A DNA stretch of 62,607 nucleotides from CAYPLH01 sp964411505 (GTDB taxonomy: Bacteria; Bacillota; Clostridia; CAYPLH01; DUMO01), in NCBI GenBank assembly GCA_964411505.1, contig CAYPLH010000020.1:1-62607 (forward strand), written 5' to 3'. Shown in pieces: positions 1-8,173 of the stretch. Each line of letters begins with the position of its first letter. Positions within the stretch are counted from its first letter, which is position 1. Made by a program: the position numbers and the translations under genes. The notes below the pieces were generated by a model. That model was not told the DNA's origin. It saw nothing but the letters and a program-made list of their open reading frames with translations, and made no database searches.

Positions 1-1
1 T

Positions 2-19
2 AAAGCGTTAGCTTTTTTA
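2..19 (+). terminator. weak terminator-like hairpin at window edge
   Basis: A 5-bp stem (AAAGC / GCTTT, loop GTTA) is followed directly by a T run. It could end a plus-strand gene lying to the left of the window. The stem is short, so this is only a candidate. Confidence 0.25.
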
Positions 20-46
20 TATTCCGGGAACCGTTGGTTTTCTCAA

Positions 47-81
47 AATAATTAGCCTGTTCTGTTGCTACACCATATCAT
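47..81. repeat. 35-bp dispersed repeat, copy 1
   Basis: This stretch matches 35358-35392 at 34 of 35 positions, in the same orientation. The second copy overlaps the stop codon of the hydrolase-DUF4185 fusion gene. Here it lies just downstream of the TPR gene. An inverted shorter match (about 18 bases, one mismatch) occurs at 24516-24533. The function is unknown. It may be the leftover 3' flank of a duplicated gene. Confidence 0.6.
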
Positions 82-97
82 TTTTTATAAGTTTGTT

Positions 98-967
98 TTA
101 AGTGACAGTACCGCCTTCAGAGCTTTTCTTCTGGCACTCTTCTTCTAGCTCTTTTATTTCTCTTTCAATCTGTTCATCAGTTACGGTGCTTAAAAACGAG
201 AGCTTATAATCTTTGGCTTTTTTAACTGCTTCAAGTGCTTTTTCAGGTCCATCTGTCTGCCTTAGTATTCGTCCGTAGTTGTACCATGCTTCTGCAAAAG
301 ATGGATTTTCGGGTATAAGCTTGTCGTGTATCTCTTTTGCCTTATCATACTCACCTAACAGGTAATAGGTTTGTCCTAGATTATCCATTATAATGAGATT
401 TTTATTGTTATACTCATACGCTTCCAGGTTTAGTTCAAGAGCACGCTTAAGGTCACCTTTTTCAATAAGCAGGTAACCAAGGCTACCATAGATGACAGTT
501 GTTTTGTATGTTTGTATTATTTCTTCGAGTTCCTTAATTGCATCGTCAATATCTCCCCTTTTCCACATCACAAGAGCAAGATTTGATCTTGTAAACATTT
601 TGTCATCTTCACTAATGTTAGACTCTAGTACACTTTTGCAAATCATTTCAGCCTTATCGATATTAGCCATTTTAAGTTCCAGATATCCATATGTAATCAT
701 CGTCCTAGGATTTGGATTTTTACTGTTGTAAGCCCTATTATACCATACCCTAGCAGCTTCGGTATTGCCTTTATAATAGTTAATGTTACCAATCCAAGAA
801 AAAACTTTAGCTCTGTTATTATAAGTAAGATATACTAAAATCACTAAAACAAGTCCAAGACCTGCCCAGATGTTCACAAGGCGTATAACTAAAAAAATAG
901 CCAATAAAGGAAGCACAACCTTTAAAAGTGCCTTGCTAGTAAGCAATTTAAGAATTAGTTTAATCAT
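98..967 (-). CDS. membrane-anchored tetratricopeptide-repeat protein
   Basis: A protein of about 289 residues. It opens with a hydrophobic segment at about residues 15-45 that can form two closely spaced membrane helices. The rest is a series of 34-residue helical TPR units, visible as repeated patterns such as W-Y-N-x-A-Y, A-x-Y-x-Y, L-G-x-x-Y and A-W-Y-N-Y-G-R, and it ends in a charged Glu/Lys tail. TPR proteins are scaffolds for protein contacts and no specific partner can be named. The start at 967 (MIKLILK) is preferred over an in-frame ATG at 1036 because GAGGG sits 8 bases upstream of it, and the longer form would add a hydrophilic tail before the membrane segment. It is not obviously in an operon. 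Confidence 0.75.
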   Translation of the reverse strand: MIKLILKLLTSKALLKVVLPLLAIFLVIRLVNIWAGLGLVLVILVYLTYNNRAKVFSWIGNINYYKGNTEAARVWYNRAYNSKNPNPRTMITYGYLELKMANIDKAEMICKSVLESNISEDDKMFTRSNLALVMWKRGDIDDAIKELEEIIQTYKTTVIYGSLGYLLIEKGDLKRALELNLEAYEYNNKNLIIMDNLGQTYYLLGEYDKAKEIHDKLIPENPSFAEAWYNYGRILRQTDGPEKALEAVKKAKDYKLSFLSTVTDEQIEREIKELEEECQKKSSEGGTVT

Positions 968-1124
968 TTTATACCCTCTACATATGTTTTTGCTATTATG
1001 CCTTGCACTGTCTTCGTATGAAGATAGTATAAGCATGTTTTAATCTCCTCAGTAACTCAAAAAAAACATTACTGGGTAATAATCATATTATAACAGCAAA
1101 CCTGTTGTGTTTCAATGCGCAAAA

Positions 1125-1307
1125 CTAGCTACTATTGTGGGTATTTTTATTATTCCCATCATTGAGCATATTAAGAACATCATCAAGCATCTGACTTGTC
1201 TTTATTATTTCAGGGTCATTTAGATCTTCTTTCTCCAAAATAAGTTTTTCCAGCTTTATCTTTAGTTCCTTTATTTTTTTGTTTAATTCATTAAAATTTG
1301 ATTTCAT
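1125..1307 (-). CDS. Spo0E-like aspartyl-phosphate phosphatase family protein
   Basis: A small protein of 60 residues made of two predicted helices. It carries the family signature near residues 37-48, where S-Q-x-L-D is followed by a hydrophobic helix (TSQMLDDVLNML). Spo0E-type proteins are short and remove phosphate from Spo0A~P, which delays sporulation. The first helix, rich in Lys, Leu and Glu, fits the antiparallel hairpin fold. The ATG has GAGGAG 5 bases upstream. It stands alone, as such genes usually do. The call rests on length, charge pattern and the SQxLD motif, and it supports a spore-forming host. Confidence 0.75.
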   Translation of the reverse strand: MKSNFNELNKKIKELKIKLEKLILEKEDLNDPEIIKTSQMLDDVLNMLNDGNNKNTHNSS

Positions 1308-1676
1308 CTTATCTCCTCTAAATATCTAGATTCTGCGTATATATAGCATCCCACTATTATAAGAAAATAATCAATAATTCAAACAAAATATTCTGATAAT
1401 TTATAATAAACTATCAATAAACAGTTTTATTCACTTCTTTTTTGTGGAATATCTTTCATTCTTACAATATCACCTTTTAAATATTCAAAGCTTCAGTTGA
1501 ATTAAGAAGGGTCATTAGCTTGTATCTCTGGCATTCCATATGAATGTAAACAACTTAATGTTGAATTCTGTTTTTCTCTTTTTGAGAATATTATGCTATA
1601 CTTTTATTATATCAGCATATATACTAAACTAAATTAAATATATATAACAATATTTATACAAAAAAAGGTGACAAAC
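1308..1676. other. intergenic region, divergent promoters
   Basis: About 370 bases of AT-rich DNA between the Spo0E-like gene (minus) and the acetyltransferase-like gene (plus). Apart from the plus-strand promoter at 1582-1610 I see no gene, RNA or repeat here. Confidence 0.6.
1582..1610 (+). promoter_or_regulatory. candidate sigma-A promoter
   Basis: TTGAGA (1582-1587), a 17-base spacer and TATTAT (1605-1610). It points at the acetyltransferase-like gene whose ATG is at 1677. It is close to the consensus but unproven. Confidence 0.5.
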
Positions 1677-2804
1677 ATGGAGCTTAAAATATCTGTAGTA
1701 AAAACTCAAAAGCAAATTCATGAATTTATTAAACTGCCCTTCAAAATATATAAAGAAAACAACTGCTGGGTACCACCTATGATTAGCGATATGAAAGATA
1801 CACTTGATAAAAATAAAAATCCTCTGTTTCAAAAAGGTGAGCACGAGATCTTTATTGCAATACTCAACGGTAAAACTGTGGGTAGAATATGTGTGGGCTA
1901 TGACATTACTTTATCTAAAATCAGGCACAACGATTCAGGTTACATAACCATGTTTGAATGCATAGATAACTATGAAGTTGCTAAGCTTCTGTTTGATACC
2001 GCTGTGCAATGGCTTAGAGATAAAGGAATAAACAGTATTCGCGGTCCGATATCACCAAAAGGCGGTGGGAGCGACGAATACCGGGGCTTATTAATAGATG
2101 CATTTGATAGCCCTCCTGTTATAATGAATTCATACAATCATGAATACTATGTTAGCTTTTTTGAAAAATATGGGTTTAAGAAATACCTTGATCTATACGC
2201 ATACTTAATAAGTCCTGAGCTGATGTTTGTTAAGAATCCTGAAAAAAGTATTAAATATGCACAAAAAAGATATAATTTTAATGTTGAACCGATAAACTTA
2301 AAAAGAATTGATAAGGAAATTGACGCAATCAAACATATTCTTGATTTGGCGGTTCCTGAAGAATGGTCTGATATGATCCCCCCCACTTTAGACGAACTTC
2401 ATGGAATAGCTGACCATCTGATCAAGTTTGCTGATCCTGATATTATCCCAATTGCTAGGTCCGGAGATGAACCAGTCGGTTTTGGAATTGCCCTTCCAGA
2501 CTATAACCAAGTATTAAAACATATGAATGGTCGTATTACTCCTTTGAGCTTATTAAAATTCATGTATTATAAGCGTAAAATTAACGGTGCAAGGTTTTTT
2601 GTAATGTTTGTCATACCTTCGTTTAGAAAAAAAGGTGTATCCTACGCGATATATTATCATTCCTTTATGAATGCTATAAAGAAGGGCTATTTATGGGGCG
2701 AAGGGTCAACCATTGGTGAAACCAATACAAATATGCGTAATGATATAGAAAACATTGGAGGAAATCATTATAAAACTTATAGGATATACAGTTTAGATTT
2801 TTAA
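1677..2804 (+). CDS. GNAT-like N-acetyltransferase family protein
   Basis: A soluble protein of 375 residues. The N-terminal third (K-x-x-x-I-x-E-F-I-x-L-P-F-x-I-Y, then W-V-P-P) and the central G-R-I motif resemble a widespread family of uncharacterised proteins annotated as GNAT-type acetyltransferases. The C-terminal half also looks like an acyl-CoA-binding GNAT fold (F-F-V-M-F-V-I-P, then R-K-K-G-V). Substrate unknown. The ATG at 1677 is preferred over the GTG at 1668 because AAAGGTG lies about 6 bases before it. The gene is monocistronic, with its own promoter upstream and strong hairpins downstream. Confidence 0.6.
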   Translation: MELKISVVKTQKQIHEFIKLPFKIYKENNCWVPPMISDMKDTLDKNKNPLFQKGEHEIFIAILNGKTVGRICVGYDITLSKIRHNDSGYITMFECIDNYEVAKLLFDTAVQWLRDKGINSIRGPISPKGGGSDEYRGLLIDAFDSPPVIMNSYNHEYYVSFFEKYGFKKYLDLYAYLISPELMFVKNPEKSIKYAQKRYNFNVEPINLKRIDKEIDAIKHILDLAVPEEWSDMIPPTLDELHGIADHLIKFADPDIIPIARSGDEPVGFGIALPDYNQVLKHMNGRITPLSLLKFMYYKRKINGARFFVMFVIPSFRKKGVSYAIYYHSFMNAIKKGYLWGEGSTIGETNTNMRNDIENIGGNHYKTYRIYSLDF

Positions 2805-2822
2805 ATTCAGGCGACCCAGTGA

Positions 2823-2843
2823 GCGCTGTTAAGAACAGCGTTT
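2823..2843 (+). terminator. hairpin after acetyltransferase-like gene
   Basis: A stem CGCTGTT / AACAGCG with a tiny loop, followed by TTTC, about 20 bases after the stop codon. It is a plausible plus-strand terminator that precedes a stronger hairpin. Confidence 0.55.
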
Positions 2844-2881
2844 CATTATTGAAACATGTAGGTTACCTGATTGGGATACAA

Positions 2882-2916
2882 AAAACCGGGTTCAAAATTT
2901 ATCGCAACCCGGTTTT
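2882..2916. terminator. bidirectional rho-independent terminator
   Basis: An 11-bp perfect stem (AAAACCGGGTT / AACCCGGTTTT) flanked by A on one side and T on the other, so it can work on both strands. It lies between two convergent genes. Confidence 0.85.
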
Positions 2917-2971
2917 CTTATAAAATAATTAGCTCCAAAACTACTGTCCTTTTTTGGGGGCAGGTTGATAC

Positions 2972-4150
2972 CTAATCTTCAGTTTCGTCTGATAAAACAC
3001 TTTCTTCAACAGTCATTGCGGTTATTAATCCGCCCTTTTCAACCTCATATCTAATTCCACGCCATGTTACATCTGGAGCTTTAATCGAATATAGAAGATA
3101 AAATGTTCCGAAAACATCAAAGAACAAACCCATAAACGCATCAATAGGGTAAATCTTATCCCCAACTATAAGCCTCATGAAAATTCCTTGTATTGCCCTC
3201 ATACACATAAAAATCATACTTGCTATAATAAGTCTTCTGTCTTGAAGAAAAACAGCTGCAATAAAAACTCCCCAGTACCAGAACAGCATTATAACAAATG
3301 CGGGCAATTCAAATTGAATATGGGTTCTGATACCAATAGCAATCCGCTTTGCGTAATTAAGTGATTTTTCTATGCCAAACTTATCAACATGACACTCAAC
3401 AAACGGTCCAAGAATAATTTTGTAATCCATTGCATAAAGTGTATTTCCAAGATACATATCTTCCAGAAGTGATGTTCCAAATCTCTCCAGTCCGCCTATT
3501 TCCTCAATTACTTTCTTACGCATACCAAAAGCTGCACCAGTAATACCTATATCCATTCCAAGCTTACAAAGAAAAGCCCAAAGAAAATCCGTTTCATTGT
3601 TTTGAATAAAAGTAAAAAACCTCGTAGAAAAATCGCGTCCTCCAATATTCAACTGACCACAGGTAGTGACTCCTACTTTTTCATCCTTTAACGGTCTTAT
3701 CATTTTTGTTATGAAGTCTTTCTTAACTCTGGTATCACTGTCTCCAAATAAAAGATAAGGATATTTGGCATGCTTTATGCCATTTACCATATTGGATGTT
3801 TTACCATTAAGACCGTTTGTTACTGGATTTACAATTAATAAAATATCTACTTCTGGATGCTTGTTTTTTAGAGATTCAACAACTTCAATTGCTGGATCAT
3901 TTAGCTCCTGAAAGCTAAAAATATGCTCTACAGGGCCTTTATAGTTTTGGTTAAGCCATGTTTCAAGGTTCTTGTCTAATTCAAAATCAAGATCCTTGAT
4001 GGGGTGTATCACAGTTACACCTGTTCCTTCATCACTTTCATCTGACTTGATAATACTATTTGTCCAGCCACGGTGAATTTTTACGAACACTAATTGTGCA
4101 ATATAAAACGCACAAAAAACAACTCCTAACCCTATAACATAAATTACCAT
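2972..4150 (-). CDS. membrane glycosyltransferase, GT2/GT21-like (ceramide glucosyltransferase type)
   Basis: A protein of about 392 residues. An N-terminal membrane helix (residues 2-24) is followed by a GT-A catalytic domain with the nucleotide-sugar metal-binding D-S-D at about 137-139. Next come G-x-T-G-A-A-F-G, the acidic L-L-E-D-M motif and a basic A-K-R motif, then two or three C-terminal membrane helices. This layout fits the GT21-like branch that glycosylates lipid acceptors at the inner membrane face. Donor and acceptor cannot be read from sequence. The ATG at 4150 has AAGGGTGAG just upstream. An upstream GTG at 4159 falls inside that ribosome binding site, so it is less likely. A promoter precedes the gene at 4238-4266. 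Confidence 0.75.
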   Translation of the reverse strand: MVIYVIGLGVVFCAFYIAQLVFVKIHRGWTNSIIKSDESDEGTGVTVIHPIKDLDFELDKNLETWLNQNYKGPVEHIFSFQELNDPAIEVVESLKNKHPEVDILLIVNPVTNGLNGKTSNMVNGIKHAKYPYLLFGDSDTRVKKDFITKMIRPLKDEKVGVTTCGQLNIGGRDFSTRFFTFIQNNETDFLWAFLCKLGMDIGITGAAFGMRKKVIEEIGGLERFGTSLLEDMYLGNTLYAMDYKIILGPFVECHVDKFGIEKSLNYAKRIAIGIRTHIQFELPAFVIMLFWYWGVFIAAVFLQDRRLIIASMIFMCMRAIQGIFMRLIVGDKIYPIDAFMGLFFDVFGTFYLLYSIKAPDVTWRGIRYEVEKGGLITAMTVEESVLSDETED

Positions 4151-4237
4151 TTGTCTCACCCTTTACTTTTTTTTAAAGTAACTGCAACAACAAACATCAG
4201 GCATGGAATTAATAACAAACAATTTGAACCCTGTACT

Positions 4238-4266
4238 ATTATATAATCACTTTTGCAAACATACAA
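4238..4266 (-). promoter_or_regulatory. candidate sigma-A promoter for the glycosyltransferase
   Basis: Read on the minus strand this is TTGTAT, a 17-base spacer and TATAAT, ending about 88 bases before the start codon. The -10 box is perfect. Confidence 0.5.
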
Positions 4267-4275
4267 CCAAATTTT

Positions 4276-4315
4276 TAACATTGCGAAAGTTATATCTCTT
4301 TAGCTACCTGTGAAC
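4276..4315 (-). repeat. dispersed hairpin-bearing repeat, partial copy C
   Basis: The 40 bases here are the exact reverse complement of 38657-38696, the left part of copy B. A more diverged copy starts at 12843. Only the left arm is present. The copy lies between divergent genes, upstream of the M14 peptidase gene. Confidence 0.8.
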
Positions 4316-4422
4316 CGTTACCAAAATATGGATACTGTGAATATAACAAAGACATACGGTTTTTTTATATTTGTGACACCAAAGACTGGTTTAGGCATAT
4401 TTATATAATGGGTGATATTATA

Positions 4423-5697
4423 ATGGAAACTTTAAGATTTGGAATGAGAGGTCCTTATGTAAAGCTTATTCAAAGCCTTCTTGCAAGAATAGGCTATAAC
4501 CCGGGACCAATAGACGGAATTTTTGGAGTGCAAACTCAGCAGGCTGTAATTGCTTATCAAAGGGATAATGGTCTTTTAGCTGACGGAATTGTGGGACCTG
4601 CCACATGGAATTCGTTTACCAGGTTTCTTTTAGGATATGATACTTATACCATCAGACCAGGAGATACTCTGGCAAACATAGCGCCTAGATATTATACGAC
4701 AGTAAATGCAATAATTACAGCTAATCCTGGAATCAATCCGCTTCAATTAAGAATTGGTCAGCAAATAATAGTTCCTTACGGGATTGATGTTGTGTTTACT
4801 GATGTTGACTATACCTATAGTATTCTTGAAATGGATATCCAAGGTCTCAGAGCAAGATATCCCTTCCTTGAAATTGGAGTTGCGGGGCAAAGCGTGCTTG
4901 GAAAAAACCTTTATTATATAAGGATAGGCCGCGGACCGAACAGAATTCACTATAATGGGGCACATCACGCATATGAATGGATTACATCTCCACTGCTGAT
5001 GAAATTTATTGAGAATTTTTCTAAAGCTTATTCTCGTGGAGCAAGTATTAGAGGTTACAGTACAGTAGATATCTGGAACCTCGCTAGTATTTACATTGTA
5101 CCTATGGTAAACCCCGACGGGGTCGACATAGCAATTGAAGGTCCGAGTCCCCAAAACCCCTATTATAACCAACTGCTGCAATGGAACAATACAGGCCTTC
5201 CTTTTTCGCAGGTCTGGAAATCCAACACACGGGGTGTTGATCTTAACGTAAATTATCCGGCTGGCTGGGAGACTGCAAAGCAAGTTGCAGAATCATTAGG
5301 TATAACAGGGCCAGGCCCCCAAAGGTATGTCGGACCAAGTCCCCTATCTGAGCCAGAGAGCCGTGCAATAGCTGATTTTACAAAAACGCATGATTTTCAG
5401 CTTGTTATAGCTTATCATACTCAAGGCAGAGTAATATATTATAATTTTGCAAACCTTGAACCCCCAATATCGCTGCCCATCGCCCAGCTTTTTGCACAAG
5501 TGAGCGGATACAGGGTAGCACAGGTTCCACCGATGGATGCATATGCAGGATACAAGGATTGGTTTATACAAGAATTCAGACGACCCGGTTTTACAATGGA
5601 ATGCGGTTTAGGAAGAAATCCGCTGCCCTTATCACAGTTTAATACTATTTATGACGAAAATGAAGAAGTGATGCTTCTTGCACCGTATCAGGTATAG
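4423..5697 (+). CDS. peptidoglycan-binding / LysM / M14 zinc carboxypeptidase (gamma-D-glutamyl-meso-DAP peptidase type)
   Basis: A protein of 424 residues. Residues 1-70 are a PG_binding_1 domain (L-x-x-G-x-x-x-P-x-V and D-G-I-F-G). Residues 74-120 are a LysM domain (Y-T-I-R-P-G-D-T-L). The rest is an M14 peptidase with the zinc pair H182-x-x-E185, the N-P-D-G stretch, the later zinc His in A-Y-H-T-Q-G and the catalytic Glu in T-M-E-C-G. Enzymes of this layout cut cell-wall peptides, often in spore cortex or germ-cell wall metabolism. No signal peptide is seen, which agrees with mother-cell or forespore use. The ATG at 4423 follows GGGTGAT by 6 bases. The ATG at 4408 has no such site. The stop codon abuts that of feoB. 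Confidence 0.85.
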   Translation: METLRFGMRGPYVKLIQSLLARIGYNPGPIDGIFGVQTQQAVIAYQRDNGLLADGIVGPATWNSFTRFLLGYDTYTIRPGDTLANIAPRYYTTVNAIITANPGINPLQLRIGQQIIVPYGIDVVFTDVDYTYSILEMDIQGLRARYPFLEIGVAGQSVLGKNLYYIRIGRGPNRIHYNGAHHAYEWITSPLLMKFIENFSKAYSRGASIRGYSTVDIWNLASIYIVPMVNPDGVDIAIEGPSPQNPYYNQLLQWNNTGLPFSQVWKSNTRGVDLNVNYPAGWETAKQVAESLGITGPGPQRYVGPSPLSEPESRAIADFTKTHDFQLVIAYHTQGRVIYYNFANLEPPISLPIAQLFAQVSGYRVAQVPPMDAYAGYKDWFIQEFRRPGFTMECGLGRNPLPLSQFNTIYDENEEVMLLAPYQV

Positions 5698-7485
5698 TTA
5701 GGTAACAGGCTCCAGTATTACAGTAACTAGTGCAATAATCAGTATTTCAGTTATTAAAAGTCCCTTTGGAGTATAGATTGTACTAAGCGCAAGATTGATT
5801 AAGCCTCCAGCAATCAAAGTGGTGCAAAGCATTAGCAATACAGCTTTTAAGGTATCAAAAGCTCCTAACTCCTTGAACATAACCGTAAAAGTAGCTACGC
5901 ATGGAAAGTATAGTACTAGGATCATTACCGCAACAAACATTTGTGTGTTATTGAGGTTAAGGGGAGTGAGCAGGGCTACAGCAGTATCCTTCCTTATAAG
6001 TCCCACTATGAGCGCCGAAACAGCTTCTTGGGGAAGTCCAAATACTCCGGTTATTATAGGTTTAGTAATTTTTTCGACAAAATCTAAAAACCCAGTTATT
6101 CTGAGCGTGTTAATGATAACAATTCCGCCCAAAACGTAAGGTATGGCTTCCCTAAAAAAGCATGACATTCGCATTTTGAGTTTCTTTACCTGTGTACTAA
6201 TACTTGGGAGCCTGTATGGAGGTACTTCAATAAGAAGAGATGGCGTTGTTCCTTCAACAGTAGTTTTCAAAAGTAATCCTAGAACGCTCCATATAGTGAG
6301 TAATGAGCTAAAGACAAGTAAAATATAAATTCCATTCCTTTTCCCCACAGCGCGCATTATAAGCGCTGTTTGCGCCATACATGGTATAGTGATACCTGTA
6401 AGTACTGCTGTTATAAACTTCTCCCTGCGCGTTTCCAAGTTCCTTATGGAGAGTATCCCGGGCACATTGCAACCGCAGGCAAGTAGCATAGGAATTATTG
6501 AAAATCCATGCAACCCAACTTTTTTAAGAAGCCTGTCAAATATAACCGCTACCCTTGGCAAAAAGCCAAGATCCTCGAGAAATCCAAATACCAGATAAAA
6601 AAGAAAGACATATGGCAAAACAATCCCAAAAGTTACATAACATCCAGTAGTCAGTACACCCATTGCACTTTCAAAATCTATTATTTTTCCATTCAAATCA
6701 CCTATAAGGACCTCATGGAAAAATCCCGTCCCTCCTAACAGATCACTTATCAGCAATACTATTTTAGTGTAGTATTTTCCTAACAAATATAGACTGGTGT
6801 CCTCAACTAATTTACCTATAGATATAATTGCTATAAAAGCTAAGTAAAGCACACCACACGAAAGAAAAGGACCAAAAAAGGGTTTTAAAAAATAATCCTG
6901 CAAATACTCAATAGTAGTCTGCTTTCTATTGGATAGGTTCTGAACACTGCTAACTATTTTACCAATAGCTTCCCATCTATCCATATCTAACCATTTATAA
7001 ACAGGTGCAGGAGTTGAAATAGATATTGCCTCCATAAGACGTACAAGACCTTCCCCACTTCTTCCGCTTGTAGGAATTACCTGTATGTCCAAAATATCAG
7101 ACAGCTTGTCCACATCTATCTCAATTCCTTTGTGATGGGCTTCGTCCCACATATTAAGTGCTATTACCATTGGTTTTCCCAGCTTTATTAGCTGTAATGT
7201 CAGATTGAGATTTCTCTCAAGATTTGTAGCGTCCACAACATTTATAAGTATATCTCCAGATTTTATCATCATAGCTGCAATTCTCTCTGCTTCAATTTGG
7301 GGGTCAAGCTGATAAGTACCAGGCACGTCAACAACTTCAAGTGCCTTTCCTTTATAATTCATTTTCCCTGAAAAAAATTCAACAGTCGTACCGGGATAGT
7401 TTGAGGTTATCACATCAATTCCTGTTAATTTTGAGAAGATTGCACTTTTCCCAACATTGGGATTACCAATTAATAATATTTTCAA
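5698..7485 (-). CDS. feoB: ferrous iron transport protein B
   Basis: FeoB imports Fe(II) across the inner membrane, using an N-terminal G-protein domain. Visible motifs are the P-loop G-N-P-N-V-G-K-S near residues 7-14, D-V-P-G-T-Y (G3), N-M-W-D (G4) and T-S-G-R-S-G-E-G (G5). About eight membrane helices follow, including the Cys-containing stretch A-C-G-C-N-V-P-G in the gate domain. At about 595 residues it is shorter than many FeoB proteins, mainly in the linker. The likely start is the TTG at 7485, 7 bases after GGGGG. The in-frame ATG at 7509 lacks a site. It follows feoA on the same strand. Confidence 0.92.
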   Translation of the reverse strand: MKILLIGNPNVGKSAIFSKLTGIDVITSNYPGTTVEFFSGKMNYKGKALEVVDVPGTYQLDPQIEAERIAAMMIKSGDILINVVDATNLERNLNLTLQLIKLGKPMVIALNMWDEAHHKGIEIDVDKLSDILDIQVIPTSGRSGEGLVRLMEAISISTPAPVYKWLDMDRWEAIGKIVSSVQNLSNRKQTTIEYLQDYFLKPFFGPFLSCGVLYLAFIAIISIGKLVEDTSLYLLGKYYTKIVLLISDLLGGTGFFHEVLIGDLNGKIIDFESAMGVLTTGCYVTFGIVLPYVFLFYLVFGFLEDLGFLPRVAVIFDRLLKKVGLHGFSIIPMLLACGCNVPGILSIRNLETRREKFITAVLTGITIPCMAQTALIMRAVGKRNGIYILLVFSSLLTIWSVLGLLLKTTVEGTTPSLLIEVPPYRLPSISTQVKKLKMRMSCFFREAIPYVLGGIVIINTLRITGFLDFVEKITKPIITGVFGLPQEAVSALIVGLIRKDTAVALLTPLNLNNTQMFVAVMILVLYFPCVATFTVMFKELGAFDTLKAVLLMLCTTLIAGGLINLALSTIYTPKGLLITEILIIALVTVILEPVT

Positions 7486-7619
7486 AAGAATACCCCCATT
7501 AAGAACCAATTCACTAGTTAATTATATTTTCTAATTTCAAATAATTTATTTTACTTTTCTAAACCTAAGAATAAACTTACAGGAATTGGTACAAGCACAA
7601 GCTGCCCAATACATACATG

Positions 7620-7865
7620 TTATACTTCTACGTTTACGATAACATTTTGCGCAAGCTCATACCCTATGGCTATTTCAAAGTTTCCGCAAACAACTATTAC
7701 TGGTCCATTACCTGGCTGCTGTGTTTTTTTTATCAATTCTTTCCCTTTTCTTATTCCCAGTGCTTCAAGCCGTCCCTTAACCTGCTTATCCCCAAGCACT
7801 GCGACAATTTTGCATGCATGTCCATTTTTACATGAAGTCAAGGAAATGTTTTCTTTTATACGCAT
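7620..7865 (-). CDS. feoA: ferrous iron transport protein A
   Basis: An 81-residue SH3-like FeoA domain protein, with the typical pattern L-G-x-x-K-G-x-x-L, a central G-N-G-P and the closing I-A-I-G-x-E-L-A. FeoA binds FeoB on the cytoplasmic side and supports iron uptake. The ATG is preceded by AGAAGGAG 7 bases upstream. feoB follows 110-134 bases later, so the two are probably one operon. Confidence 0.9.
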   Translation of the reverse strand: MRIKENISLTSCKNGHACKIVAVLGDKQVKGRLEALGIRKGKELIKKTQQPGNGPVIVVCGNFEIAIGYELAQNVIVNVEV

Positions 7866-8173
7866 GTAAACTCCTTCTTAATAGACCATACTAGGAAAAC
7901 TACATACAACAGGGCAAGTGCAAAAACTTTCTCGAATTATTGATTAGTTTTTCTTCAAAAAAGTATAGCTTGCAGTTTATATACTATGATTATTATTTTA
8001 TAATATGATTATTTCCCAACTGAAAACTATCATAAGACAAGCTTGCCAAAGTCATAAAAAAAGTCTTTTAGCTGCTGCTACCGGAGCAATCTTTATCGAT
8101 GGGGCTGTCGCGTTGAGCCTTAAAATACATCAGTGATACGTCCATGTCACAGTTGGATTATTCCGGCATGGAG
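7866..8173. other. intergenic region upstream of feoAB, Fur-like AT-rich stretch
   Basis: About 308 bases between cca and feoA. A run at 7986-8016 resembles a degenerate iron-box (ATGATTATTATTTTAT then ATATGATTATT) and would sit upstream of feoA. This is weak, because such runs occur by chance in AT-rich DNA. No gene or clear terminator for cca is seen. Confidence 0.3.

Noticed and set aside
4747..5283. 178-codon frame on the minus strand inside the M14 peptidase gene
   Set aside because: Antisense shadow of a gene with clear domains. Cys-rich composition without motifs.
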